This document shows, piece by piece, positions 45,094-54,022 of a DNA stretch of 64,000 nucleotides; positions within the stretch are counted from its first letter, which is position 1; every line of letters starts with the position of its first letter. Both the position numbers and the translations under genes were made by a program. Source of the stretch: Acidobacteriota bacterium (GTDB lineage: Bacteria; Acidobacteriota; Vicinamibacteria; Vicinamibacterales; CAVVIG01); NCBI GenBank assembly GCA_018268955.1, contig JAFDVO010000017.1, positions 1 to 64,000 on the forward strand, read 5' to 3'. The notes under the pieces are model-generated. The model saw only the letters and a list, made by a program, of their open reading frames with translations. It ran no database searches and was not told where the DNA came from.

Positions 45094-45135
<42 letters not shown>

Positions 45136-45224
45136 TGTGATGCCGCGGTTCTCCCCCTGTTGATTCCTGCGGCAACCTGCAGGAACATGACGTCCGCGCC
45201 CGGCGCCCGGGCAAGGAGCATCCG

Positions 45225-46310
45225 ATGAGCACTGACCGCATGAACCGGCTGAACCGTATGGATACCCGCATGACCCGACGCAGCCTGCTGCTGTCGCTGC
45301 CGGCGCTCGCGGCCGCGCGGGGCGTGCTCAGGGCCCAGGGCTCCGGGGGCACGCTGAAGATCCGCGAGTTCAACCACATGACGCTCAGCGTCTCGGACCC
45401 GAAGCGCTCGATCGACTTCTACCAGGGGCTGTTCGGGATGCCCGTGCAGGCGCATCAGGGGGCCACCACGCTCCTGCGCGTCGGCAGCGGACCGCAGTTC
45501 ATCGCCATCAGCGCAGCTGGCGCCGGCCAGGTGGGCATCAACCACTACTGCGTGACGGTCGAGGATTTCAACGTCGACCGTGTGCTCAAGGTCCTGGCCG
45601 ACCATGGGGTGACGAAGGCCGACGGCGCAGGTGGCGGGCTCAGCGGTGGGCCGATGAAGGTCCGTGTCCGGATGAGGGGTCCGGAGTCAGGCGGTGCGCC
45701 CGGCGGCACTCCGGAGATCTATGTCGGCGATCCCGACGGCATCGTCGTCCAGTTGCAGGATCCGAAGTACTGCGGCGGCAGCGGCGTGCTCGGGGATGTC
45801 TGCTCGCCAGAGCCGGCGCCCCGGGCCGGGTTGTTGAAGCTGAAGGAATACAACCACTTCACGGTCTTCGCGACCGATGCGAAGCGCTCCAACCAGTTCT
45901 ACAAGGACGTGTTCGGCACCGGCATCCGCTCATATCAGGGACCGACAGCCCCGACGATGGCGATCGGGTCCACGGTCGCATTCCTGATGTACACGGGGGG
46001 CGGCGCGCCGTCGACCCCGCCACGGCCGGCCAGCATCAACCATGTCTGCCTCAACATGGACAACTTCAATCCGGACGCGGTCATCAAGACGCTCGAGAGC
46101 TACGGCATCAAGCCGCGCGACAGCCAGACCGGTCCGGTCGGGCCGATGAGGCATTACATCAGCATGCGCATGCCGAACCGGGGCGGTGCGGAGGGCGGCA
46201 CGCCCGAGCTGTACTTCACGGACCCCGACGGCATCCTCCTGCAGCTGCAGGACTCGAAGTACTGCGGCGGCGGTGGCGTCCTCGGCGACTCGTGCCCGCC
46301 GGTCGCCTAG
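45225..46310 (+). CDS. Exported tandem VOC (glyoxalase/dioxygenase-fold) protein
   Basis: 361 residues. N-terminal [17 protein letters not shown] resembles a twin-arginine signal, though the RR motif is short. Two homologous VOC modules (about 45-190 and 205-355) each begin [13 protein letters not shown] / [13 protein letters not shown], with a His ligand, and end GTPE(I/L)Y..DPDGI..QLQD.KYCGG..VLGD.C. The duplicated CGG..GD.C tails are unusual. Metal-dependent lyase, dioxygenase or binding activity cannot be told apart. CAAGGAGCATCCG sets ATG 45225. Confidence 0.8.
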   Translation: MSTDRMNRLNRMDTRMTRRSLLLSLPALAAARGVLRAQGSGGTLKIREFNHMTLSVSDPKRSIDFYQGLFGMPVQAHQGATTLLRVGSGPQFIAISAAGAGQVGINHYCVTVEDFNVDRVLKVLADHGVTKADGAGGGLSGGPMKVRVRMRGPESGGAPGGTPEIYVGDPDGIVVQLQDPKYCGGSGVLGDVCSPEPAPRAGLLKLKEYNHFTVFATDAKRSNQFYKDVFGTGIRSYQGPTAPTMAIGSTVAFLMYTGGGAPSTPPRPASINHVCLNMDNFNPDAVIKTLESYGIKPRDSQTGPVGPMRHYISMRMPNRGGAEGGTPELYFTDPDGILLQLQDSKYCGGGGVLGDSCPPVA

Positions 46311-46368
46311 TGCGTGCTGCGGCACCATCCCTCACGCGGAACACGCCCACCGCGCGGCAGGGCAGCCG

Positions 46369-47172
46369 ATGACGGCGCCCCTTGTCGAGTTCGTGAACGC
46401 CACGTGCGTGAAGGGGGACACGCGGGCGGTGGACGGCCTGTCGCTGACCATTCGGGAAGGGGAGCACACCGCGATTCTCGGGCCGAACGGGGCGGGAAAG
46501 ACGACGCTGCTAAACCTGCTGACGTTCGAGGACCGGCCGCTTGCGCCGCTTGGCGTCCCGGCGTCGGTGCGGGTGCTCGGTCGCGACAACTGGCCCGTGT
46601 TCGAACTGAGGGCCATGATCGGGATCGTCTCGAACAACCTGCACGGCCGGTTTGTCGCCGGCCATAGTTCGGGCCCGATCAGCGGCGAAGATGCGGTGGT
46701 GTCCGGGTTCTTTGCGACGCACGGCATGCTCCTGTACGTCGACGTGACCGATGCGATGCGCGACGCGGCCCGCGAGGCGCTCGCGCGGGTCGACGCGTCG
46801 CATCTCGCGACGAAGACGCTCAACGAGATGTCGACCGGTGAGGCCCGACGGGTGCTGATCGCCCGTGCGCTGGTGCGGCGTCCGCGCGCCCTCGTGCTGG
46901 ACGAGCCGACGACAGGCCTCGACATCGTGGCGCGCCAGCGCTTCCTCGAGACGGTCCGCCGCGTCGCACGCGAGGGGACCACGGTCATCCTCATCACGCA
47001 TCACGTCGAAGAGATCATTCCCGAGATCGACCGAGTGGTGCTCCTCGACCGCGGGCGCGTGGCCGCAGCGGGGCCGAAGCATGAGATGCTCACGGCGGCG
47101 CGACTGACCACCCTGTTCGGTGCGCCCGTGTCTGTGTCCACGAACAACGGCTACTTCGTCGCGCACGCGTGA
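46369..47172 (+). CDS. Stand-alone ABC ATPase
   Basis: 267 residues, one ATP-binding cassette: Walker A GPNGAGKTTLLNLL (about 38-51), signature MSTGEARR (variant of LSGGQ), Walker B ALVLDEPTTGLD, and LITHHVEE. The molybdate-type PhrA/ModF ATPases and uncharacterised YbbA-like ATPases show a similar layout. No permease or binding protein is adjacent, so it may serve a distant transporter or a non-transport role. It starts 59 bases after the VOC gene; the ribosome-binding site is weak. Confidence 0.85.
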   Translation: MTAPLVEFVNATCVKGDTRAVDGLSLTIREGEHTAILGPNGAGKTTLLNLLTFEDRPLAPLGVPASVRVLGRDNWPVFELRAMIGIVSNNLHGRFVAGHSSGPISGEDAVVSGFFATHGMLLYVDVTDAMRDAAREALARVDASHLATKTLNEMSTGEARRVLIARALVRRPRALVLDEPTTGLDIVARQRFLETVRRVAREGTTVILITHHVEEIIPEIDRVVLLDRGRVAAAGPKHEMLTAARLTTLFGAPVSVSTNNGYFVAHA

Positions 47173-47195
47173 GACGACCTGCGCGGACGCCTGGC

Positions 47196-48401
47196 TCACG
47201 CCAGCACGACCCTGTTCCGGCCGGTCCGTTTCGCCTCGTATAACGCTGCGTCTGCCATCCGCACAAGGGCCTCGGCGCTGTCGGCGTGCGAACCGTGCAC
47301 TGCTCCGAAGCTCGCCGTGACATCGAGGCCGAGGTCAGGAACGCGGACAGCCTCGACCGCCGCCCGCAGGCGATTGGCGAGGGCGTGCACATCCGCCTGC
47401 CGCGCGCACTGATTGACCACAATCAGGAACTCCTCTCCCCCGTAGCGGCCGAACGCATCCGTGGGGCGGACGATGGACGAGGCGCAGGACGCGACGGCCC
47501 GCAGCACGGCGTCGCCAGCTGGATGTCCGTGCGTGTCGTTCACGGCCTTGAAGTGGTCGATGTCGCACATGATGAGGCCGAACGGCGTGCCCGCCTCCTG
47601 CCACCCACGCCACGCGCGCGACAAGGCAGCTTCGATCGCCCGACGATTCAGCACGCCTGTCAGCGGGTCCATCGTCGCCACCACGTGGAGGCGCTGTGTC
47701 TGCTCGACGAGCCGGTGATTGCTCGCGAGCAGGTCGTCGTAGCTGCGGCTGCGCTGGATGACGAGGGCGACCTGCGTCGCAATCTGCCTGAAGATGGCCT
47801 GATGGTCGGGCGTGTAGGCACCGGGCTCCCGACTCGTGAAGAAGAGGACCCCGAGTGGCACGCCGTCGATGATGAGCGGGCAGGTCAGGCTCGAACGGCC
47901 ACCTTCCGCGACGATCCGCTTCGTGCTCTCGGAGTGTGGCTTGGCCGCCAGATAGGCTTCGAGGTCGTTGATGATGCGCGGCTGGCCGGTGGTGAACACC
48001 GATTCGAGGCTGTTCCCGGACACCGGCTGCTCGAACCCGGCCTTGATGCACACGGGCCCGAGTTCGGAGCGTGTCCACGCCGCGGCGAGCACGCGTCCGT
48101 TGTCGCGCAGAAGGGCACAGCCGATGCGGTCGTAGGGAATGAGCCCGCGGAAGCCGCTGTAGATGTGGTCGAGAACCTCGTCGAAGCGGATCCCCTTCTC
48201 CAGGGAGCCGATGACGTCCAGCAGCCACATGAGCTGCTGCTCGCGCCCCGCGAGCGACTCCACCAGCAGCGTCAGCTCGCGTGCGAGGACGCCGAGCGGA
48301 TCGCGCGAGTCGGTGGGGAGCGGTGGCGGCGTGTGCGAAGAACGGAGTGCGCGGACCCACGCGGCATACGCGTCGGCGCGCGCGCGAATGGACATGTGCA
48401 T
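47196..48401 (-). CDS. GAF-GGDEF diguanylate cyclase
   Basis: About 401 residues. An N-terminal helical region, a GAF domain (about 75-225; LLDVIGSLEKGIRFDEVLDHIY, LTCPLIIDGVPLGVLFF) and a GGDEF domain (about 245-400; DPLTGVLNRRAIEA, CDIDHFKAVNDTHGH). The active site is GGEEF, with an RxxD inhibitory-site motif (RPTD) five residues upstream, so it should make c-di-GMP and be feedback-inhibited. Start chosen at ATG 48401 with a weak GAGAG; the frame extends to 48500. Confidence 0.9.
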   Translation of the reverse strand: MHMSIRARADAYAAWVRALRSSHTPPPLPTDSRDPLGVLARELTLLVESLAGREQQLMWLLDVIGSLEKGIRFDEVLDHIYSGFRGLIPYDRIGCALLRDNGRVLAAAWTRSELGPVCIKAGFEQPVSGNSLESVFTTGQPRIINDLEAYLAAKPHSESTKRIVAEGGRSSLTCPLIIDGVPLGVLFFTSREPGAYTPDHQAIFRQIATQVALVIQRSRSYDDLLASNHRLVEQTQRLHVVATMDPLTGVLNRRAIEAALSRAWRGWQEAGTPFGLIMCDIDHFKAVNDTHGHPAGDAVLRAVASCASSIVRPTDAFGRYGGEEFLIVVNQCARQADVHALANRLRAAVEAVRVPDLGLDVTASFGAVHGSHADSAEALVRMADAALYEAKRTGRNRVVLA

Positions 48402-48581
48402 GGCGAATGCTCTCGATGAAGGAGGACCGCCACCGCCAAACGCAAACCGTGCGCCGCAAGCGCGAGTCCCTTGGAGGACGCCCAATGCACGGGAGGGCAA
48501 CCGGTCGGCGTGGCTGAGCTGTCGCCCGATCGGCGCTCGTCGATGTCGCGGCGCTCAGCCGCAGGCGGCGGCGTGTTGGGC

Positions 48582-48603
48582 CCGTCACGCTAAAGCGTGA
48601 CGG
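48582..48603. repeat. REP-like hairpin
   Basis: CCGTCACGC - TAAA - GCGTGACGG, a perfect 9-bp stem with four-base loop, whose right arm runs directly into the 22-bp array. Confidence 0.8.
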
Positions 48604-48900
48604 CTACGCATCTGGTGCACGACGGCTACGCGTCTGGTGCACGACGGCTACGCATCTGGTGCACGACGGCTACGCATCTGGTGCACGACGTCTACGCGTC
48701 TGGTGCACGACGGCTACGCGTCTGGTGCACGACGGCTACGCATCTGGTGCACGACGGCTACGCATCTGGTGCACAACGGCTACGCATCTGGTGCACAACG
48801 GCTACGCGTCTGGTGCACGACGGCTACGCATCTGGTGCGCGACTGCTACGCGTCTGGTGCACGCCGGCTACGCATCTGGTGCGCGACGGCTACGCATCTG
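48598..48900. repeat. 22-bp tandem array, 13 full copies plus a partial one
   Basis: The unit is CGACGGCTACGC, then A or G, then TCTGGTGCA. It alternates between two variants at the thirteenth base (order A,G,A,A,G,G,A,A,A,G,A,G,A,A). There is no spacer between copies, so it is not CRISPR. Copies differ at only a few other positions (for example CAACGG twice, CGCCGG once), which indicates recent expansion. Confidence 0.95.
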
Positions 48901-48968
48901 CGTTCACGACGTCCACCGAATCTGAGGTTCACGACCACACGAATGTGCCCGGCGGTGACGCGGGGGCT

Positions 48969-49072
48969 GTCGTAGACGGCAGGCTTCATCCTGGCGCCCT
49001 CAACGGTCGTAAACGGCAGGCGTCATCCTGCGGAAATGAACAGTCGTAGACGGCAGGCTTCAGCCTGCCGTC
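48969..49072. repeat. Three direct repeats at 37-bp spacing, last one palindromic
   Basis: GTCGTAGACGGCAGGC-type units start at 48969, 49006 and 49043. The last continues into its inverse, forming an 11-bp stem (GACGGCAGGCT / AGCCTGCCGTC) that reaches the stop codon of the sulfatase-like gene and may help terminate it. Confidence 0.8.
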
Positions 49073-50690
49073 ACTGGCCCGTCTGCGGGCCGCTCAGGGC
49101 GTCGAGCACGATCGGCACCACGGCGTGCATGTCGCCCAGATGCGGGCGCGTCGGCGTGAGCCCTCGCACGAAGCCGTGCGATGCCAAGGAGTCGAGGATG
49201 TCCTGACGATTCGTGATCACGTGCATCGGCACATCCCACGGCGCCCCGGGACCGGTCACAAGCGCCGGCGGCTGATGGTCACCGATGAGGATCATCACGT
49301 AATCGCGCTGCGCACGCTGCCGCACGTAGCCAGCGAACGTCCGGTACGCGTAGCCGACCGCATCGGTGTAGTTCGGCCCCAGGTCCGTGTAGTCCGGTTC
49401 GCCGGTGTACGCCTGCTCCAGTTCCTGTTCGGTGAACGGCGTGCGCGTCAGCATCTTCGACCAGTCCGGCTGGTATGGTGCGAGGGGACCGAATGGCGTG
49501 TGGGTGCTGACCGTCGGGTAGAACACGAACACCGGTTTGCGATCGGGCTTCGCGACCTCCTGCTCGTCCAGCTTCGCCAGCGTGAACTGATCCGGCATGT
49601 CCCACCAGCCAAACGGCGGGCCTTGATAGTCCAGCCGTGGGCCGTTGTAGATGTCCTGGAAGCCGTAGAACGCCCCCTCGGGCCACGGATACCAGAGCCC
49701 TGGCATCATCGCCAGCGTGCGATACCCGCGATGCGCGAAGTTGGTGACCACCGTCGGCCGCTGCTCGGTCATGAGCAGCGCGTTCGTGTCCGGGTCGCCG
49801 ACCTTGATGCCGGACAGGAACGAGATGTGGGCGAACCAGGATGAGCCGCCGAACGTAGGCGACTCGACGAACGCCGACACGACACCGCGGCCCGTCTCAT
49901 GGATGGCCTGATCGAGCACCGCTCTGGGCTGCAACAGTCTCGCGTTGAAGTCAGGCTTCTCGTACGTCACCGCCCCGTACGACTCGATGAAGAACAGGAA
50001 CACGTCCGCGCCCTGCGCGCGCGCGAGGCTCGCATCGAGGTCCGGGCTCGGCGGCAACTCGGCGCTGCGCGCCAGCGCCTGCGTCGTCAGCCGGATCTGG
50101 CGTCCATACACCTGGGTGACCGGCCGGGGGAACAGCCGCCACTCTTCCCCGAGGTAGTCGACGCCGAACAGCCCGGCGGCCTGCATGGCGAAGAGCACCA
50201 CGCCAAGCGCGCCGAGGCCCGCAGCGACCGCGCGTCCTCTGGCGTCGGCAACCGTGTCGAGAAGCCGCCGCATCGCCCAGCGGATGGTGAGATAGAGAAG
50301 GCCGATCACAGCGGCGAGCGCAATCCCGCCGAGCAGCCCGAGCAGCACGGCCCGGCGCATGGCGCCGAGCATCATGGCCGCGACATCCGGCAGGAATCGG
50401 AGATCCCAGTAGAAGTTGAGCTCGCGCCCCCACAGCCCCTGTGCCGTGACGTCGATGTAGCGACCGATCGCCAACAGGACCCACCCGACGCTCAGCCAGC
50501 GCAGCAGGCGCGCGGAGCGCGGCGCCAGGCGACCGAGCGCCACGCCGCCCGCGAGCAGGAGCATCAGCACGGCGAGCTCCACGGACGGAGCCCCGTACCA
50601 TGTCACTGCCGGCGTCGGCCACCAGTTGTTGAAGGTGACGACCGCGTCGAGGAACAGGATGGCCGCGACCCGCGGCAGCAGTCGACGCAC
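49071..50690 (-). CDS. Membrane sulfatase/phosphoglycerol transferase-like protein (LTA synthase superfamily)
   Basis: About 539 residues. Five membrane helices (about 5-185) are followed by an extracytoplasmic alkaline-phosphatase-fold domain (about 210-530; FLFFIESYGAVTYEKPD, VESPTFGGSSWFAHISFLSG with the nucleophile in GGSSW, TVSTHTPF, ILIGDHQPP). LTA-synthase-like enzymes transfer phospho-alcohol groups onto envelope glycans. GTG 50690 is preferred because it follows the upstream stop by one base with AGG upstream; ATG 50723 would overlap it by 32 bases. In an operon with the CDP-alcohol phosphatidyltransferase. Confidence 0.82.
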   Translation of the reverse strand: MRRLLPRVAAILFLDAVVTFNNWWPTPAVTWYGAPSVELAVLMLLLAGGVALGRLAPRSARLLRWLSVGWVLLAIGRYIDVTAQGLWGRELNFYWDLRFLPDVAAMMLGAMRRAVLLGLLGGIALAAVIGLLYLTIRWAMRRLLDTVADARGRAVAAGLGALGVVLFAMQAAGLFGVDYLGEEWRLFPRPVTQVYGRQIRLTTQALARSAELPPSPDLDASLARAQGADVFLFFIESYGAVTYEKPDFNARLLQPRAVLDQAIHETGRGVVSAFVESPTFGGSSWFAHISFLSGIKVGDPDTNALLMTEQRPTVVTNFAHRGYRTLAMMPGLWYPWPEGAFYGFQDIYNGPRLDYQGPPFGWWDMPDQFTLAKLDEQEVAKPDRKPVFVFYPTVSTHTPFGPLAPYQPDWSKMLTRTPFTEQELEQAYTGEPDYTDLGPNYTDAVGYAYRTFAGYVRQRAQRDYVMILIGDHQPPALVTGPGAPWDVPMHVITNRQDILDSLASHGFVRGLTPTRPHLGDMHAVVPIVLDALSGPQTGQ

Positions 50691-50691
50691 G

Positions 50692-51417
50692 TCAGGCGAC
50701 CTGCCGACGAAGCCAGAGGACATCCACGCCGAAGGACCACGTCAGCGCCGCGAGTGTCACGGCGGCGGCGACAACACTCGCCGGCGCACTCACCAGCGGC
50801 GAGACGATGACACCTAATCCGACGACCTGGACCACACACACCGCCTTGCGACGGACGCTCGGGGGCAGGGGCGCGTTCATCCAGCGCCACACGTACCCCG
50901 CACCCACGAACAGATACCGCATCGCACCCGCCAGGACGACCCACGCACCAGCCTTCTCGTGCTGCCACGCCAGCACCGACAGCACGAGGATCAGCAGCGC
51001 ATCGGTTTCCATGTCGAACCGCGCCCCGAATGCGCTGGCGAGCCCGGTGCGCCTCGCGAGCCAGCCATCGACCCCGTCGAGCACGGTGACGCCGAGCGCC
51101 AGGCCCGCGGCGATCGCCGCGACCACGTCCGTGTGTGTCGCCCCTATCAAGGCCGTGATGAACGCCACCACCGCGGCCCGAAACGTGGTCACCACGTTTG
51201 CCGGCCCGAAGGTCGGAAACGGATGAGCGTTGCCGCAGACGAGCAGCACGAGCACCGCTATCGCGATGAACACCAGCGTTGCCGCCGGAATCACCCGCGC
51301 TGACAGACCGCCCCAACGCACGGCGGCCCACCCCAGCACCATCACGGAGCCGAGGCCGATCAGCTGTGCGCCGAGCACGCGAGAGGCGAGCGGTTGTGAC
51401 GGAAACGACAAGGACAT
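50692..51417 (-). CDS. CDP-alcohol phosphatidyltransferase
   Basis: About 241 residues, seven to eight membrane helices. The full motif DG.DG..AR...G..S.FGARFD...D is present as DGVDGWLARRTGLASAFGARFDMETD (about 125-150), with FGPANVVTTFRA ahead of it. It attaches an alcohol head group to a CDP-activated lipid; the alcohol is unknown. Start at ATG 51417 is uncertain: no Shine-Dalgarno is visible and TATTTC lies six bases upstream. Divergent from the MDR/PTPS-like operon. Confidence 0.83.
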   Translation of the reverse strand: MSLSFPSQPLASRVLGAQLIGLGSVMVLGWAAVRWGGLSARVIPAATLVFIAIAVLVLLVCGNAHPFPTFGPANVVTTFRAAVVAFITALIGATHTDVVAAIAAGLALGVTVLDGVDGWLARRTGLASAFGARFDMETDALLILVLSVLAWQHEKAGAWVVLAGAMRYLFVGAGYVWRWMNAPLPPSVRRKAVCVVQVVGLGVIVSPLVSAPASVVAAAVTLAALTWSFGVDVLWLRRQVA

Positions 51418-51488
51418 CAGGAGGAAATACCGCGCCCGCGCAGACTCTCGATTGTATCCCGTGCGGGAAACCCGGAGAATAGAAGGGA

Positions 51489-52472
51489 GTGACAGCTGAT
51501 CAGGCCCGGGCATTCTGGGTCACCGCACCCGGCCACGGCGCCATCCGCGACGAGATCCTTCCCACCCCCGCGCCATCCGATATCGTCGTTCGCACCCGCT
51601 ACTCGGCGATCAGTCGAGGCACGGAGTCGCTGGTGTTCACCGGCGGCGTCCCCGAAGCGGAGTGGTCGCGCATGCGCGCACCGTTTCAGGCGGGGGAGTT
51701 TCCCGCGCCGGTGAAGTACGGCTACTGCAACGTCGGTGAGGTGGAGCAGGGGCCCGGCGCGCTGGTGGGCAGGACGGTGTTCTCGCTGTTCCCGCACCAG
51801 ACACGCTTCGTCATCTCCGCGAATGCCGCATACGCACTGCCGGCGGACGTGCCCGCCGCGCGTGCCGTACTCGCCGCAAACATGGAAACAGCGGTTAACG
51901 GCGTGTGGGACGCCGCGATTCTGCCTGGAGACCGCGTGGTCGTCGTCGGCGGCGGCACGATCGGCTGCCTCGTCGCGTGGCTCGCCTCACGCATCCAGGG
52001 CACCGACGTGTGCCTCGTCGACATCAACCCCGCCCGTGCCGCGGTCGCAGCGGCGCTCGCCGTGCCGTTCGCGCTTCCGGATGACGCCCCTCGTGAGCGG
52101 GATGTCGTGATGCACGTAAGCGGGTCACCCGCGGGCCTCGAACTCGCGCTGTCGCTGGCCGCATTCGAGGCCACGGTCGTCGAGATGAGCTGGTTCGGCG
52201 CGCAGTCGGTGTCGCTGCCCCTGGGCGAAGGGTTCCACGCGAAGCGGCTGTCGATCCGCTCGTCGCAGGTGGGCCACGTCGCGACGAGCCGGCGTGCACG
52301 CTGGGACTACCGCCGGCGGATGGAGTTCGCGATCTCGTTGCTGCGGGAGCCCACGCTCGACGCGTTGATTACTGGCGAAAGTGCGTTCGATGACTTGCCG
52401 GCGATCATGCCCGCCCTGGCCAGCGGAGCACGCGACGCGATCTGCCATCGCGTGCGGTACGGATCCGACTGA
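51489..52472 (+). CDS. MDR-superfamily dehydrogenase without zinc ligands (BchC-like)
   Basis: 327 residues. N-terminal GroES-like domain (about 1-130; TRYSAISRGTESLVFTGG, KYGYCNVGEV) and a Rossmann domain with VVVVGGGTIGCLVAW (about 150-165) for NAD(P). The catalytic-zinc Cys and GHE motif of alcohol dehydrogenases are absent, as in BchC-type relatives. First gene of a compact operon with a PTPS-like protein, a glycosyltransferase and a methyltransferase. GTG 51489 is supported by AAGGGA placed unusually close. Confidence 0.82.
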   Translation: MTADQARAFWVTAPGHGAIRDEILPTPAPSDIVVRTRYSAISRGTESLVFTGGVPEAEWSRMRAPFQAGEFPAPVKYGYCNVGEVEQGPGALVGRTVFSLFPHQTRFVISANAAYALPADVPAARAVLAANMETAVNGVWDAAILPGDRVVVVGGGTIGCLVAWLASRIQGTDVCLVDINPARAAVAAALAVPFALPDDAPRERDVVMHVSGSPAGLELALSLAAFEATVVEMSWFGAQSVSLPLGEGFHAKRLSIRSSQVGHVATSRRARWDYRRRMEFAISLLREPTLDALITGESAFDDLPAIMPALASGARDAICHRVRYGSD

Positions 52473-52556
52473 CGCCAAGGCCGCGGCGTTCACCCGCGGC
52501 TCTGAGATAATCGGGCCGCGGCATTCGCATAGCCGCGTGTAAGGAGACAGGCCTGC

Positions 52557-52967
52557 ATGTACAGCGTTTCCGTGCGTGACCACTTCATGATCGCGCACAG
52601 CTTCACCGGCCCGGTGTTCGGCCCTGCCCAGCGCCTGCACGGCGCCACCTATGTCGTTGACGTGGAGTTCCGGCGTCCAGCCCTCGATGCCGACGGCATC
52701 GTGGTCGACATCGGGCGTGCGCTCGAGACCGTGCACGCGATCCTGGGGGCCTTGAACTTCCAGAACCTCGACGAGGTCGAGGAGTTCAAGGGCAGGAACA
52801 CGACGACGGAGTTCCTCGCGCGGATTGTCTTCGACAGGGTGGTCGCGGCCATTCATCGCGGCGACCTGGGCGAGCAGGCGCGCGGCATCCAGATCGTGAA
52901 GGTCACGCTGCACGAGTCGCACGTCGCGTGGGCCGGGTTCGAAGGACCGGTGAACGCCACCGCCTGA
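52557..52967 (+). CDS. 6-pyruvoyl-tetrahydropterin synthase/QueD-like protein with degenerate active site
   Basis: 136 residues, a T-fold pterin-binding domain. Compared from memory with E. coli QueD: the first Zn His (FMIAHSF) and second (RLHGATY) are kept, but the third Zn His is Ala, the catalytic Cys is Ala, and the Asp-His pair (LDHHYLN) reads LNFQNLD. The substrate-anchoring Glu ([10 protein letters not shown]) and TTTEFLA remain. It therefore looks able to bind a pterin-like molecule but not to act as a classical synthase. AAGGAGACAGG supports ATG 52557; it overlaps the glycosyltransferase start by one base (TGATG). Confidence 0.8.
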   Translation: MYSVSVRDHFMIAHSFTGPVFGPAQRLHGATYVVDVEFRRPALDADGIVVDIGRALETVHAILGALNFQNLDEVEEFKGRNTTTEFLARIVFDRVVAAIHRGDLGEQARGIQIVKVTLHESHVAWAGFEGPVNATA

Positions 52968-54022
52968 TGGCGCACGCGCTCTCGTTCGTCGTCCCAGGCG
53001 ACATCAACACCCGGACAGGCGGATACGGCTACGATCGCCGCATCGTGGCCGGCCTCCGGCAGCGCGGCTGGACGGTCGACCTCGTTTCACTTCCCGGAAC
53101 ATTCCCGACTCCGGGCGACGATGGCCTCGCAGCGGCTCGCCACGCGTTCGACGCCATCCGGCCGCGCACGGTGGTGCTCGTCGATGGCCTTGCGCTGGGG
53201 GCGCTTCCCGCGATTGCCGCACGCCAGCGCGATCGACTCAGGCTGATTGGACTCGTCCACCATCCGCTGGGACTCGAAACCGGACTCGACGCCGCCACGT
53301 CGGCCCGGCTGCTTGCCAGTGAGCGCGAGGCCCTGCGCCATGTCCGGCACGTCGTCGTCACCTCAACGAGGACTGTGGACGCCGTCGCCGACCTCGGAGT
53401 GCCCGCGCACCACATCACCGTCGTCGTGCCCGGGACCGACCCGGCGCCGGCCGCGCATGGGTCGCGCACCGAAGTCCCACACCTGCTGTGTGTGGCCTCC
53501 TTGACCCCGCGGAAGGGGCACACGGTGCTGTTCGACGCACTCGAGAAGTTGCTGCATCTTCCCTGGCACCTGACATGTGTCGGGAGCGCGCACGGAGACG
53601 GCGACTACGCGGACGCGCTTCGCACCAGGGCCGCCACCGAGCCGCTCGCGAGTCGGATCACGATGGCCGGCGAACTCGCGGGCGACCCGCTCGATCGCGC
53701 ATACGACAACGCAGATCTGTTCGTGCTGCCTACCTACTACGAAGGCTACGGCATGGTCATCGGTGAGGCGATCGCGCGTGCGCTGCCCGTGGTGAGCACG
53801 CCGACCGGTGCGATCGCGGATCTCGTCGGCGACGATGCCGGCGTGCTGGTCCAGGCAGGGGATGCGGCGGCACTTGCGGGCGCGCTCGAACGGCTGCTGA
53901 CCGATGCGGCGGAACTGGCGAGGCTTCGCGCCGGTGCAGCGCGTCGCCGTCCGACGCTGCCGACGTGGGACGATGCGTGCCGACAGATGGAGGCCGTGCT
54001 CGTGCAGGCTGCGGGGCGATGA
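52967..54022 (+). CDS. GT4-family glycosyltransferase
   Basis: 351 residues, GT-B fold. N-terminal acceptor domain with the GGYGYDRRIV loop (about 18-27), C-terminal donor domain with VASLTPRKGH and the E-x7-E motif in YYEGYGMVIGEAIA (about 258-271). Such enzymes transfer a sugar from a nucleotide-sugar. Its tight overlap with the PTPS-like gene (1 bp) and the methyltransferase (4 bp) suggests the sugar goes on the small molecule made by this operon. Confidence 0.88.
   Translation: MAHALSFVVPGDINTRTGGYGYDRRIVAGLRQRGWTVDLVSLPGTFPTPGDDGLAAARHAFDAIRPRTVVLVDGLALGALPAIAARQRDRLRLIGLVHHPLGLETGLDAATSARLLASEREALRHVRHVVVTSTRTVDAVADLGVPAHHITVVVPGTDPAPAAHGSRTEVPHLLCVASLTPRKGHTVLFDALEKLLHLPWHLTCVGSAHGDGDYADALRTRAATEPLASRITMAGELAGDPLDRAYDNADLFVLPTYYEGYGMVIGEAIARALPVVSTPTGAIADLVGDDAGVLVQAGDAAALAGALERLLTDAAELARLRAGAARRRPTLPTWDDACRQMEAVLVQAAGR

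Larger units (their letters stand above)
48402..49070. other. 669-bp non-coding region with REP-like palindromes and a 22-bp array
   Basis: Contains, in order, about 180 bp of unremarkable sequence, a REP-like hairpin (48582-48603), a 22-bp tandem array (48598-48900) and three 37-bp-spaced direct repeats ending in another palindrome (48969-49072). Plus-strand frames across the array are open only because the unit lacks stop codons. Confidence 0.7.

Noticed and set aside
47167-47201. GCGTGAG/CTCACGC inverted repeat between the ABC ATPase and GGDEF genes
   Set aside because: Only 7 bp, overlaps both gene ends and has no T tract; too weak to call a terminator.
48598-48900. Possible CRISPR array
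   Set aside because: Units abut without spacers and no cas genes are present.
48597-49049. Plus-strand ORF of 150 residues with a repeating GYASGARRLRIWC pattern
   Set aside because: It is the translation of the 22-bp array; all three frames are open and no ribosome-binding site exists.
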